From the NCBI RefSeq assembly GCF_016482785.1, contig NZ_JAEMXM010000015.1:1-64000 (forward strand): a stretch of DNA of 64,000 bases, written 5' to 3'. Origin of the DNA: Paenibacillus alkalitolerans (GTDB lineage: Bacteria > Bacillota > Bacilli > Paenibacillales > YIM-B00363). Both the position numbers and the translations under genes were made by a program. A model generated the notes under the pieces. The model ran no database searches, had not been told where the DNA came from, and saw only the letters and a program-made list of their open reading frames with translations. Below, piece after piece: positions 28,342 through 37,620 of the stretch (position 1 is the stretch's first letter; the number at the start of each line of letters is the position of its first letter).

Positions 28342-28823
28342 TCGTTCGGAAAGCAGTAGAAGCAGACGTGCCGTTCATGTTAACAATCTACAACGAGGTT
28401 GTCCGTAATTCGGCGGCGACTTTTGATTTAGAAGAGCAATCGCTTGAACAGAGACTGGGCTGGTTTTCCAAATTCGATGACCGTCACCCATTACTCGTCG
28501 CAGAGGTCGAAGGGAAAGTGGTTGGATATTGCGGAATCCTGCCATTTCGATCAAAACCCGCTTATTCACATACGGTAGAAGTATCCATTTATATCGATGA
28601 GCTCATGCAGGGGAAAGGAATTGGTCGGATCCTTCTCCATGAGATACTGGAACTGGCTAAATCTATAGGCCATCATGTCATCATTGCAGGAATTGTCGGC
28701 GAGAATAAGGGCAGCATTCGCTTGCATGAAAATCTGGGTTTTACCTTTGTCGGAACTTTTCGCGAAGTCGGATACAAATATGAACAGTGGCATGACATTT
28801 CATTTTTTCAGCGTATTTTATGA
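28332..28823 (+). CDS. GNAT N-acetyltransferase, phosphinothricin acetyltransferase-like
   Basis: 163 residues. GNAT motifs A and B are visible: [20 protein letters not shown] (acetyl-CoA pyrophosphate loop Q-G-K-G-I-G) and [20 protein letters not shown], then [20 protein letters not shown]. The family acetylates amino groups of small molecules such as phosphinothricin, methionine sulfone or related amino acids; the true substrate is unknown. The SD AGGGGAG sits 7 bp before ATG 28332. It overlaps the MFS gene, which suggests a joint export-plus-acetylation unit under LysR. From 28824 to 29033 no gene is seen. Confidence 0.85.
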
Positions 28824-29033
28824 CTTTGGAAGGGTCATCTTTTAGGGAGGACGCGGTTCATCCATGGCCCCACTACCGCGTTTAGGATGGATACGAGGAC
28901 ACCATTGTTAATTCAGTGCAAAACCCTATATTGTATATAATGAATAATTATTCATTATATTTTCTCATTAATTATGAAAACCCATTCTCACCAATTTTGA
29001 AAATATTCTCAATAATTCTGACATCACACAGAT

Positions 29034-29058
29034 GAAGCCAGGGATCGCCCCTGGCTTC
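29034..29058 (-). terminator. Hairpin at the end of nrdJ
   Basis: A perfect 10-bp stem GAAGCCAGGG/CCCTGGCTTC begins 5 bp after the nrdJ stop codon. The T tract after it is poor (ATCTGTGTG), so termination strength is uncertain. Confidence 0.6.
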
Positions 29059-29062
29059 ATTG

Positions 29063-31923
29063 TTAACTACACTTGCTATAGCCGCAGTTGGTGCATGTTT
29101 TGCAGCCTTCGGAGTTGACGAGCGAAGCGGTGCCGCAACCCGGGCACAAATCGGTTGAGATTGCCGTATCTTTGCTTCCTAAGGGTGCAGAGGATACGTC
29201 AGCATGCAACTCTTCGGTAGCGGTGACGAGGTGCTCCGCGCTTTCATAGGCATTGCGCTCTTGCGCGCCTTGAACGTGAATCTCTAGTGCTTTCGCGACG
29301 GCGTCGGCGATCGATTCGACGCGGTTCGGACCGAATCCGACTGCGCCGGAGCCGCCGATTCCCTTCAGGTGTTTAATGAGCAGCGCCGTCTTGCTTCCGT
29401 GATCGCCGTAGCGAAGGAACAAGGATATTACGCGGCCGAGCGCCTCGGACATCGCGAATACGTCGGAACCGGCTTTGCCCACGTTCAAGAAAATTTCGCT
29501 CGGCGCGCCGTTCGAGTCGTTAATTGTAATGTACGCGATACCGAACGGCGTGTTGAATTTATACGTAGCGCCTCGCAGCACTTGCGGACGGCTGCGGTAT
29601 TGCTTGTCGAACACTTCCTTTTGCTGCGGAGTAGCGTTAACCGCAATCGCGGAGGAGATCGTCTCGAGCGCCTTCTCATCGGCGGACGCTTCCGGTTCTG
29701 CAGCCACCGGTGCCGCTGCCGGCTCTTCTTTCTTCTCATCGTCCTTCTTCGTACTCAACACCTGCACGTCGCGGCTTCCGTCTCGGTAGATCGTTACGCC
29801 TTTGCAGCCGAGCTCGAATGCAAGCTCGTACAGCCGCTTCGTCTCTTCCACCGTAAAGTCGGACGGGCAGTTCGCCGTCTTGGAGATGGAGCTGTCCACC
29901 CAACGTTGGATCGCCGCTTGCGCGCGGATATGGTCTTCCGCCGACAAATCCATGGCGGTGATGAACCAGTCCGGCAGCTCTTTGCCAGGGTTGTTGTCTT
30001 TCCATTCCTGTGCGATCGGCACCAGCTGCTTGTCGAAACCGAGACGGCTTTGGCGGTAATATTCGAAGGCGAAATACGGCTCGATGCCCGTGGAAGTGCC
30101 GACCATCGTACCGGTGCTGCCTGTCGGAGCCTGGGTTATGACGGTAACGTTGCGCATGCCGTTCTTCTTGATCGCCGCGCCAACTTCCGGATATTCGGAC
30201 ACTATGTTCTTCATGAAGCCGCTTTGCATGAATTTGTCATAGATGAAATGCTTGAACGAGCCTTTCTCGCCTGCGATTTCAGCGGACGAAATGTAAGCTT
30301 CTTTCGCCATAAATCCGTACAGTTTATCGAGAAATTCAAGCGATTCCGGGCTGCCGTAACGGATTTCCAGCTTGATCATCAGTTCGGCAAGTCCCATGGA
30401 GCCGAGGCCTACGCGGCGCTCGCCTTGTTGGTTCTCTTTGTTTTCCTCGAAATGATACGGCGTCTTATCGATAACGTTATCCAGAAAACGCACGGAATAA
30501 CGAACCGTCTTGCCAAGTTCTTCCCAAGCCACGTCATGCTTCTCGGCGTCGTAGAACTTCGAAAGATTAACGGCGGACAAATTGCATACGCCCCATGCAG
30601 GCAAACCTTGTTCCAGTTATGTTATCCTACCGGCTTTTTATCCGGCAGTTCTAACGGTTCGTTGTTCCCGTTAGGTCGGCATATATTTTCATTGGGAAAT
30701 CCAATGTCGCGGCCTCGTGGACGGATTATATTCTGCCTTCCGGCAGGTTCACCGTCTATGCTCTGCCCCTGACCGACGTTTTACCGTCAGCCTTCGGTTC
30801 GGATTAGCTTCTCAGCCTTCCCGCTTCATTCCGCGATGTTTAACGTGAGGCAAACTCAGGCTACCTTACCACACGGATTCGTACAAATAATCGGGTTGAA
30901 ATACCACGAGTTGGACATTTCGTTGTAGTATTCCATGAACACGACGCCCGGTTCGGCCGATTTCCACGCCGACTCGATAATCGTATGCCATACGTCGCGG
31001 GCGCGAACGGTGCGATAGTGCTTCACAGGCTTGCCGGCCGCTTTCCACTTCGCCAGATCGCCATCCCACGTGGTGTCATAATCCGCATGCTTGGTGTCCG
31101 GGAACTCGAGTTCCCAGTCCAAATCTTCCTTCACGGCTTTCATGAACCCGTTGCTCACGCAAACCGACAAGTTCGCGTTCGTCACTTGGCCCATCGTCTG
31201 CTTTACAGTGATGAAATCCAGCACGTCGGGATGCCAGTCGTTAATCATCAGCATCAACGCGCCTCGTCGACTTCCACCCTGCTCAATCAATCCCGTCGTG
31301 TAGCTGAACAAGCCGCCCCACGATACCGCTCCGCTGGAGGAGCCGTTCACGCCTGCAACGATCGAACGGCGCGGACGGAGGGAAGACAAGTTGATGCCGA
31401 CGCCGCCCCCGCGGGACATAATTTCGGTCATCTCGGACAACGTCTTCATGATGCCGCCGCGGCTGTCGTGCGGAGACGGAATGACGTAGCAGTTAAACAG
31501 CGTCAGCTCGTCGCTCGCTCCCGCTCCGGCGGCGATCCGCCCGCCGGGCACAAGCTTCCAGTCGTCAAGTATATATCTGAATTTTTCCGTCCATTCTTTG
31601 CGCTTCTCCGGTGCTTCTACGGAAGCCATCGCGGCCGCGAGGCGGTCCCACATCTCTTCCGGAGTTTTCTCGCGCGTAAGCGTGATCTTGTCGACGGTCG
31701 TCTCGACCGTAACGCCGGAACGAGTCAGCACAGTGACGTTCTTGCCGTCGCGGGCGATCACTTCGCCTACTTCTTTAGCCGGAAACTTCGGGTCGTCCTT
31801 CGTTAATGCGAGAACCACGTCGCCGACTTTGGTGTTGTTGTAATCGGCGTCTTTGCGGGCGTAGCGATCAAGAAAAATTTTCTCGCTTAAGCCTTCCAGT
31901 TTTGTTTTTTGCTTCGTTTTCAA
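29063..31923 (-). CDS. nrdJ: Adenosylcobalamin-dependent ribonucleotide reductase (class II), gene split by an intron
   Basis: Two exons, 31923-30868 (352 codons) and 30613-29063 (516 residues plus stop), join in frame to an 868-residue NrdJ that makes deoxyribonucleotides using B12. The join recreates NPCGEQGLPAWG, the active-site loop holding the thiyl-radical Cys and the catalytic Asn and Glu; the intron sits between the G and E codons. Further landmarks are GGRIAAGAG, NCYVIPSPHDSRGGI, RRGALMLMINDWHPD, QAPTGSTGTMVGTSTGIEP, a C-terminal TSCPD-type domain (RGATYKFNTPFG) and a zinc ribbon tail (CPGC...CTNCGYSKCS). The start is taken as TTG 31923, 7 bp after AGGAGGG, since the longer frame lacks a ribosome site. 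NrdR boxes lie upstream. Without splicing, translation would stop just after NPCG. Confidence 0.88.
30614..30867 (-). ncRNA. Probable group I self-splicing intron in nrdJ
   Basis: A 254-nt insertion with no open frame interrupts nrdJ. The 5' exon ends in U (CCGUGUGGU) and the intron ends in G (AUAACAUAACUG), as group I splicing requires, and removal restores the frame exactly. Core-like elements are GCGGGAAGGCUGAGAAGCU with AAUCCGAACCGAAG (P4-P5 and start of P6, close to the cyanobacterial tRNA-Leu intron pattern), GGCAGAGCAUAGACGG (R-like), hairpin CUGCC-GGAA-GGCAG then AAUAUAA (P8, J8/7-like), and GACGG pairing CCGUC as candidate P7. Downstream stems are CAUUGG/CCAAUG, CUAACGG/CCGUUAG and CUGCCGG/CCGGUAG. 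The P3 and P7 assignments are not certain. No homing endonuclease is present. Confidence 0.8.
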
Positions 31924-31952
31924 GGAACACCCTCCTACGACAAAAATAAAAT

Positions 31953-31968
31953 ACACAATATATTGCGC
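31953..31968 (-). promoter_or_regulatory. NrdR box, start-proximal
   Basis: ACACAATATATTGCGC matches the NrdR consensus ACACWATATATWGTGT at 14 of 16 positions and lies 30 bp upstream of the nrdJ start. NrdR represses ribonucleotide reductase genes when dATP is high. Confidence 0.65.
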
Positions 31969-32044
31969 ATGCGGCGCATCGCCAACCTTCGACAAAGTCG
32001 GGTACGGCTGCATAACGGGTGCCAAAAACTGTTATGTATATACA

Positions 32045-32075
32045 TTACTATATATTGTGTTAGGAGTCCATTATA
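32045..32075 (-). promoter_or_regulatory. nrdJ promoter -10 with overlapping NrdR box
   Basis: On the minus strand TATAAT (32075-32070) is followed 10 bp later by the second NrdR box; its complement at 32045-32060, TTACTATATATTGTGT, fits the consensus at 14 of 16. A box at the transcription start suits repression. No good -35 is seen. The two boxes are 92 bp apart start to start, about three times the usual 31 bp. The gap from here to dat (32113-32365) holds no gene. Confidence 0.6.
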
Positions 32076-32365
32076 CAGCACAAGATGTTGTACTACTAGA
32101 GATAAATGTTGAGAAAAAGTAAAGACTTCCACCGTCAATCTCTTTTTTTCTCACAGTACCTCACTTTTTCGCCATGGCGTCCAAACTATTTTTCGACACA
32201 TCTCGACACAACCAACCCGATCCAGCCGAGTGTGCGGCCTTCAGTATCAACTCTTTACTAGGCTACACTCCTTTGCTACGTTATATAGAAGTATTGTAAC
32301 ACAAAGCAAGTAATTTGGGAACATGTGTTCTTATTAAAAAATGACGCAAAAGGAGCGGCTGCATT

Positions 32366-33208
32366 ATGGGAACGTACGTCTGGACCGGGGATGAACTGAA
32401 GCAGCGGGACGGCGCGGCGGTTGATGTGGAGGACCGCGGATATAACTTCGGAGACGGGATATATGAAGTGTTTCGCGTTTACGGCGGCCGGCTTTTTGAA
32501 GAAGAAGCGCACTGGGACCGCTTAATTAGAAGCGCTGCGGAAATCCGGATCGACCTGCCGTATACGGTTGAGGAGCTTTCATTCGGCATATCAAGTTTAA
32601 TGAAGGCCGACCGGCTGACGGACGGCATCGTTTATTTACAAGTGTCCCGCGGCGCGGCGCCTCGGGGACACGCGTTTCCGCCGAGCGGCGTGCGCCCGAC
32701 GGTTACCGCGTTTACAAAGGATATGGCGCGTCCCGAAGCCGCGCTACGCGACGGCGTCTCTGTCGTTACGCAACCGGATATACGCTGGCTGCGCTGCGAT
32801 ATCAAGAGCTTGAATCTGCTTCCGAACGTGCTGGCCAAGCAAGCCGCCTCCGAAGCAGGGGCATGGGAAGCGGTATTCCATCGCGGCGATACCGTTACGG
32901 AAGGAAGCTCATCCAACGTCGCCATCGTGCAGGACGGGACGCTTCGGACGCATCCGGCGAACAATCTTATTTTACACGGGATCACTCGAGCGGCGGCGCT
33001 TCGTATTGCCGGCAGCGTTGGTATCGCGGTGCGCGAAGAAGCGTTCACACTAGACGAGTTGTATGCGGCGGATGAAGCGATGCTGTTGGGCACGACGGTG
33101 GAAATTATGCCGATCGTACGCGTCGACGACCGGGCTGTCGGTCAAGGAACACCGGGACCGGTCACTCGGCAGCTGCACGCGGAATTCGTGAAGCTGATCA
33201 ATCATTAG
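32366..33208 (+). CDS. dat: D-amino-acid transaminase
   Basis: 280 residues, fold type IV PLP enzyme. The N-terminus (DVEDRGYNFGDGIYEVFRVY) and the Schiff-base lysine Lys147 in RWLRCDIKSLNLLPNVLAKQ match bacterial D-alanine aminotransferase, as does the cofactor phosphate loop EGSSSNVAIV. It interconverts D-alanine and 2-oxo acids with D-glutamate, feeding cell-wall precursors. A branched-chain or aminodeoxychorismate role is less likely, given the lysine context and length. AAAGGAG lies about 10 bp before the start. It is monocistronic and convergent with the GRDP-like gene. Confidence 0.88.
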   Translation: MGTYVWTGDELKQRDGAAVDVEDRGYNFGDGIYEVFRVYGGRLFEEEAHWDRLIRSAAEIRIDLPYTVEELSFGISSLMKADRLTDGIVYLQVSRGAAPRGHAFPPSGVRPTVTAFTKDMARPEAALRDGVSVVTQPDIRWLRCDIKSLNLLPNVLAKQAASEAGAWEAVFHRGDTVTEGSSSNVAIVQDGTLRTHPANNLILHGITRAAALRIAGSVGIAVREEAFTLDELYAADEAMLLGTTVEIMPIVRVDDRAVGQGTPGPVTRQLHAEFVKLINH

Positions 33209-33223
33209 TTAATCAGGACAGTA

Positions 33224-33314
33224 AAAATAACGGTCCGGACTACCTTTAGTAAACGGCTGACGCATAAATCCAGCGTATGATGCCGTTATTAAAGAAAGAT
33301 CGGACCGTTATTTT
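33224..33314. terminator. Nested 91-bp inverted repeat, bidirectional terminator
   Basis: Outer arms AAAATAACGGTCCG (33224-33237) / CGGACCGTTATTTT (33301-33314) are perfect; inner arms CTTTAGTAAACGGC (33244-33257) / GCCGTTATTAAAG (33282-33294) match with one extra base. Both outer stems end in TTATTTT, so transcription from dat and from the convergent gene could both stop here. Confidence 0.7.
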
Positions 33315-33399
33315 CATTAACTCGCAAGTGCTGTAACCGAATTTTTTTCGATTGCAGTGCCTATTACCGGTCAGACTCTGGTCAGCCTCAATTCGGACG

Positions 33400-34296
33400 T
33401 TAACTGCCCCCGCAGCCGCCTCCGCCGCAAGAAGCTCCTCCACAGGAGGAATCCCCGCCGCCGGAACCGGAATCGGCCGCCCCAATCATGCTGATATCGC
33501 CGCCGTCGCTCTTTTCTTCTGCAAAGTCATGCTCTATCATGCTGAAGATAAGCAGACTCGCGACGTAATGGCCGACAAAGCTCTGATCGCGAGCGCCGGC
33601 GCCCCGGTCCCTCTCCAAATGCTCGCGCGCCTCCGCGATTTGCGAATGCAGCTCCTCGGCCACATCCCGTGCGGCGCGGTTGACGGTTTCGTCCGCCGAG
33701 TCCGTCACGAAGAGCCGCGAACGGATCTCCTCCGCCGCACTGTCCTGCAGCCATCTCAACTCAGCAGCCGGAAGTATCTTTCTGCCGAATCCGCCCAACA
33801 GCCGCTCATTGACGTCCTGCACCGTAAACATCGTGAAATAAACGAGCTCAAACCACGCTCTCGCCGACGACGATTCCTGTTTGGACAGCTTCGCCGTGTG
33901 TGGCTCGTGATGAATCGTCCGTCCGGCGAACTCCCGGCAGAACGATTCGTACTCCCTCGTGAACAGGAGCATCTCATGCCATATGTCGTCCGCCTTCGAA
34001 TTGTACATCGGCACGCTGCGCGCAATCGCCGTCATCAAGAAAAACCGCCGCAGCTCCAACCACAGCCAATCGTACTCTCTATCCGTCATCCCGGGGTGTT
34101 TCGCGAGCACGCGCATCTTGACATGCTCGAGACAACCGCCGCGGCACGCGCCGTTCAAACGAGCGTCCAACTCGCGAATCGCCTCGGACACAATGGACAG
34201 TCCGGACGTTTCGCGCAGCGGCGCGGGAAACTCGGGCAATTCCCGCCGACTTGCCAAACCAAACGCACCCGCCAACCTGCTGAGCCAACCGCTCAT
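33400..34296 (-). CDS. GRDP-like (glycine-rich domain) protein, unknown function
   Basis: 298 residues. The central part (VPMYNSKADDIWHEMLLFTR, then EYESFCREFAGRTIHHEPH) matches the WHxH-like pattern of glycine-rich domain proteins (GRDP, formerly DUF1399), best known from plants and fungi. The C-terminus is a Gly/Ser/Cys tail ending SSCGGASCGGGGCGGS. There is no signal peptide or membrane helix. A Cys-rich tail of this kind could bind metal or be modified, but no function is established. GAGGAGG before ATG 34296 decides the start over a longer frame to 34338. Convergent with dat. Confidence 0.65.
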   Translation of the reverse strand: MSGWLSRLAGAFGLASRRELPEFPAPLRETSGLSIVSEAIRELDARLNGACRGGCLEHVKMRVLAKHPGMTDREYDWLWLELRRFFLMTAIARSVPMYNSKADDIWHEMLLFTREYESFCREFAGRTIHHEPHTAKLSKQESSSARAWFELVYFTMFTVQDVNERLLGGFGRKILPAAELRWLQDSAAEEIRSRLFVTDSADETVNRAARDVAEELHSQIAEAREHLERDRGAGARDQSFVGHYVASLLIFSMIEHDFAEEKSDGGDISMIGAADSGSGGGDSSCGGASCGGGGCGGS

Positions 34297-34379
34297 AAAC
34301 GCCCGCCTCCTCTTCTTTTCGCATTCACATACTTCCATTGTATCTTATGCGGGAGAGCAGTGTCACCGGGCGCCGAAAT

Positions 34380-35225
34380 CTACCGGCGCAAATTCCATTC
34401 GTCGCTGCCATACTTCCCTGCAGCGAGCCGCGCAGCCGCCGCTTCCTCGGCGGCGGTCAAATCCGCAGGCGCAAGCTCGACATCGAGCGCCTGCGCCCAT
34501 CCCGAGGCGAACGCCTCCTCCGCCTCGGGCACCCCTACGGGCGGCAGCCCCCGGGCCGCCCGCAAACCGTTGATCGCCGCGGCCTTGCCGGCGAAATCAG
34601 CCGCGAGCCGCTCGCGCAGCCGCTCCGAACGAAATTGCAGCAGCTCGAACAGCAGCCCGACGTCAATGTCGAGCAGGATCGAGCCGTGCTGCAGCACCGC
34701 CCCGTGCTGGCGCACCTGGGCGCTGCCCGCCACCTTGCGTCCGTCCACGACAAGCTCGTACCACGAAGGCGAATCGAAGCAGGCGGCCGATCCTGCCGTT
34801 GCGTACTTCGCCTTCTCCTCCTCCGACGCCAACGACACCATTGACGCATCGAGCGACAGCGCCCTGAAGCCGTGCACAAGCCCTTCGCTCAACACGCGGT
34901 ACGACTCCGTCACCGACGTCGGCAGCCCCGGATACCGTTCCGGCACGACGATCGAATACGTCAGCTCCGCATCGTGCAGCACCGCTCTCCCCCCGGTCGG
35001 GCGGCGTACGAAGCCGATGCCCCGCGCCTTCACCTCATCCAGCCGCACCTCATCCGCCGCCTTCTGGAAATAGCCGATCGACAACGTCGCCGGCGACCAG
35101 CCGAAGAAACGGAGCGTCGCCGGCGCCTCACCCGCTCCTACCGCCATCATGATCGCTTCATCCGCCGCCATATTATAAGCCGGAGAACACGCCCCCGACC
35201 GAACGTACCGCCATTTGCGCATCAT
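34380..35225 (-). CDS. lipM: Octanoyltransferase LipM
   Basis: 281 residues of the lipoate/biotin ligase fold. RRPTGGRAVLHDAELTYSIV is the lipoyl-binding loop and the Cys in SAACFDSPSWYELVVDGRKV is the acyl-thioester nucleophile that sets LipM apart from lipoate ligases. It moves octanoate from acyl carrier protein to GcvH, the first step of lipoate synthesis in Bacillales. The SD GGGGGAGG six bases before ATG 35225 decides the start. In Bacillus subtilis lipM (yqhM) lies near yqhH-yqhG and the glycine cleavage genes, the same neighbourhood as here. Confidence 0.88.
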   Translation of the reverse strand: MMRKWRYVRSGACSPAYNMAADEAIMMAVGAGEAPATLRFFGWSPATLSIGYFQKAADEVRLDEVKARGIGFVRRPTGGRAVLHDAELTYSIVVPERYPGLPTSVTESYRVLSEGLVHGFRALSLDASMVSLASEEEKAKYATAGSAACFDSPSWYELVVDGRKVAGSAQVRQHGAVLQHGSILLDIDVGLLFELLQFRSERLRERLAADFAGKAAAINGLRAARGLPPVGVPEAEEAFASGWAQALDVELAPADLTAAEEAAAARLAAGKYGSDEWNLRR

Positions 35226-35407
35226 TTTTTTCCTCCCCCGGTCCTTCACGCTCTATTCTTCCAACGATAATAGCACGGTCCGCTTCCGTTTACCAACGAA
35301 CATGAATTGGAGCCGCATACGCGATCGGCAGCGCGCTGGCAGAAATCCTTCCGATTTCCCGGTCGACTCCCCCGCACTTCTGTCAGTACCTCGGACTCCC
35401 TTTCAAT

Positions 35408-35539
35408 CTGTACCGGTACAGATTCGATTCAGCGGACATTTTGACCCCTAAAAAGACCATCTATTTCTCAAAAACCAGTACAGATGACCAGTACAGCATA
35501 TAAAAATATTCAACTTTCACCCCGTCTGTACCGGTACAG
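35408..35539. promoter_or_regulatory. Cluster of CTGTAC/GTACAG operator-like sites
   Basis: Two identical perfect 14-bp palindromes CTGTACCGGTACAG lie at 35408-35421 and 35526-35539. Between them are two direct copies of ACCAGTACAG (35474-35483 and 35487-35496, 13 bp apart), each a variant half site, followed by an AT-rich TATAAAAATATT. This looks like a cooperative regulator site in the 564-bp gap between lipM and yqhH. No regulator gene is adjacent. The rest of 35226-35789 shows no gene except a doubtful 27-codon frame at 35710-35793 whose stop overlaps the yqhH start. Confidence 0.5.
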
Positions 35540-35789
35540 TTTGAAAGGAGGCGAATGGAGAACCTGCATGGGGTCCGAAAATATGACTGAAAACGCAGAA
35601 TCGACGACCTGATGATCCGGAAAAAGAGCAGAAATACGGATTCGCAACCCGAAAAACCGGCAAACGTGCAACCGCACATCGCCCCCACGCCTCGAAATTT
35701 CCATAAGTTATGAACAAAGCGCAAACCGAGCATACTAAAACGTATCGCGAGTTCAGGAACGGACGCAACAAAAAGAGGGGGCGATCAGC

Positions 35790-37616
35790 ATGAGAAAGAC
35801 CGTATTGCCGGAACCGACGCGAATGATTGGAGACCACTTGGCGCTTACCTTCGACCGCTCGTGGCTGGAAGAATTGGAATCGCGCATGGAGAAGAACGGT
35901 CCTTGGGATCATTTCACGCACTACCAACTCGCCTACGAAGCGGAACAAGCCGGACTCATTCAAAGTTTCGAAGAATTGCAGTGTCTCCGCCATCTGTCGA
36001 AGCTGCAGCCGCTGCCTCACCAGTTGGATGCCGCCCGCCGCGTGCTGCACGAAATGCGCGGACGCGCCATTCTTGCCGACGAAGTGGGCTTGGGCAAGAC
36101 GATCGAAGCCGGGTTGATCCTTAAAGAATATTTGATTCGCGGTCTTGTGAAGAAGGCGCTCATTCTCGTCCCCGCGTCTCTCGTGCTGCAGTGGGTGCGC
36201 GAGCTGAACGGCAAATTCGGCATTCAGGCCGCCGCCCAGAAGAAGGAGCATATGTGGCAAAGCTGCGAGGTGGTGGTGGCGTCGATGGACACGGCCAAGC
36301 GCGACCCTCACCGGGACATCGTGCTCGGAATCGATTACGACATGCTCATCATCGACGAGGCGCACAAGCTGAAGAACAAGAAGACGACCAACTACCAATT
36401 CGTCAACCAAATCCGCAAGAAATACTGCCTTCTGCTCACGGCCACACCCGTGCAGAACGATCTCGGCGAGCTGTATAACTTGATCACGCTGCTCAAACCG
36501 GGCCAGCTCGGGGGACACGGAAGCTTTCTGGCGAACTATGTCGCGGAAAAAAGGATCCCCAAAAACGAAACGGCGCTCCAACAAGAATTGCAGAAGGTGA
36601 TGATCCGAAACAGGCGCAGCGACGGCGGGGTCGAGTTCACGAAGCGCCACGTGAAGAACATTACGCTCAAGCTCTCGCCCGAGGAACAAGAGTTGTATGA
36701 AGGAGTGACCCGCTTTATAAAGCAGCGGTACGAAGACTCGGGAGGAGACATAAGCAGCGGATTGGCGCTCGTGACGCTGCAGCGGGAGGTGTGCTCTTCG
36801 CGCGATGCGGTATTTATATCGTTGGTGAACATCTTTAAGAAGCTTCCGGAAGATTCCCCTACAAGGCAGCGCGTATGGGATTTGGTGAACCTGATCCGCA
36901 ACATTCAAGCGAACACGAAGGCGGAGAAGGCGATGGAGCTCATCCGGGAGATCAACGACAAGGTGCTCATTTTCACCGAATACCGCGCCTCTCAGGAATA
37001 TTTGCTCAGCTTCCTGAAGCAGCATCATATTACGGCCGTCCCTTACCGGGGCGGCATGAACCGCGGCAAGAAGGATTGGATGATGGATTTGTTCCGTTCC
37101 CGCGCGCAGGTGATGGTGGCGACCGAGGCGGGCGGGGAGGGCATTAACCTTCAATTTTGCCATCACATCATTAACTTCGATTTGCCGTGGAATCCGATGC
37201 GCATCGAGCAGCGGATCGGCCGCGTCCACCGGCTCGGCCAGACGCAGGACGTGAAAATATACAATTTGTCGACGGCCGGCACGATCGAAGAGCATATACT
37301 GAATTTGCTGCACGAAAAGATCAACATGTTCGAGCTCGTCATCGGCGAAGTGGACACGATTGTCGAGCGGTTCGAACGGAAATCGAATTCGCTCGAGTCG
37401 AGCCTGCTCAAGATCGTGCTGGAATCGAAAGACGACAACGATCTGCGCGAGCGGATGAACCGCTTGAGCAGCTCGTTCCACAGCATGTCGGACGAGGAAG
37501 ACGGGGACGAGCTCGACGCGGGGTCGGCCAAGGTTCAGCGCCGGGCGCGAATCGGAGCGATTATCGACGGCGTCTCCCGCACGGTCGGCACGGGTACCGG
37601 AGCGGAGGTGACATGA
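35790..37616 (+). CDS. yqhH: SNF2-family DEAD/H helicase-like ATPase
   Basis: 608 residues. An N-terminal region of about 75 residues leads into the two RecA lobes of an SNF2 translocase: Walker A DEVGLGKTIEAG (97-108), DEAH box (IIDEAHKLKNKK, 187-198), TATPVQND, and in lobe 2 LIFTEYRASQEYLL, EGINLQFCHHIINFDLPWNP and motif VI QRIGRVHRLGQ. Such proteins move along double-stranded DNA to displace bound proteins; this one is close to RapA-like and to B. subtilis YqhH, whose role is unknown. AGAGGGGG precedes ATG 35790. yqhG follows by 4 bp, a conserved pairing. Confidence 0.85.
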   Translation: MRKTVLPEPTRMIGDHLALTFDRSWLEELESRMEKNGPWDHFTHYQLAYEAEQAGLIQSFEELQCLRHLSKLQPLPHQLDAARRVLHEMRGRAILADEVGLGKTIEAGLILKEYLIRGLVKKALILVPASLVLQWVRELNGKFGIQAAAQKKEHMWQSCEVVVASMDTAKRDPHRDIVLGIDYDMLIIDEAHKLKNKKTTNYQFVNQIRKKYCLLLTATPVQNDLGELYNLITLLKPGQLGGHGSFLANYVAEKRIPKNETALQQELQKVMIRNRRSDGGVEFTKRHVKNITLKLSPEEQELYEGVTRFIKQRYEDSGGDISSGLALVTLQREVCSSRDAVFISLVNIFKKLPEDSPTRQRVWDLVNLIRNIQANTKAEKAMELIREINDKVLIFTEYRASQEYLLSFLKQHHITAVPYRGGMNRGKKDWMMDLFRSRAQVMVATEAGGEGINLQFCHHIINFDLPWNPMRIEQRIGRVHRLGQTQDVKIYNLSTAGTIEEHILNLLHEKINMFELVIGEVDTIVERFERKSNSLESSLLKIVLESKDDNDLRERMNRLSSSFHSMSDEEDGDELDAGSAKVQRRARIGAIIDGVSRTVGTGTGAEVT

Positions 37617-37620
37617 GGCT

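Noticed and set aside
29369-30772. A 467-codon open frame on the plus strand
   Set aside because: It lies antisense to nrdJ exon 2 and runs into the intron; its Arg/Val/His-rich translation matches no fold, and nrdJ codon bias explains the open frame.
30614-30867. Intein or group II intron in nrdJ
   Set aside because: The insertion has stop codons and no intein blocks; it lacks the GUGYG 5' end and the domain V stem of group II introns.
33352-35073. A 573-codon frame on the plus strand
   Set aside because: Antisense to the GRDP-like gene and lipM; composition is low-complexity Arg/Ala/Ser.
35710-35793. 27-codon frame whose stop overlaps the yqhH start
   Set aside because: No ribosome binding site and no recognisable product; yqhH has its own good SD.
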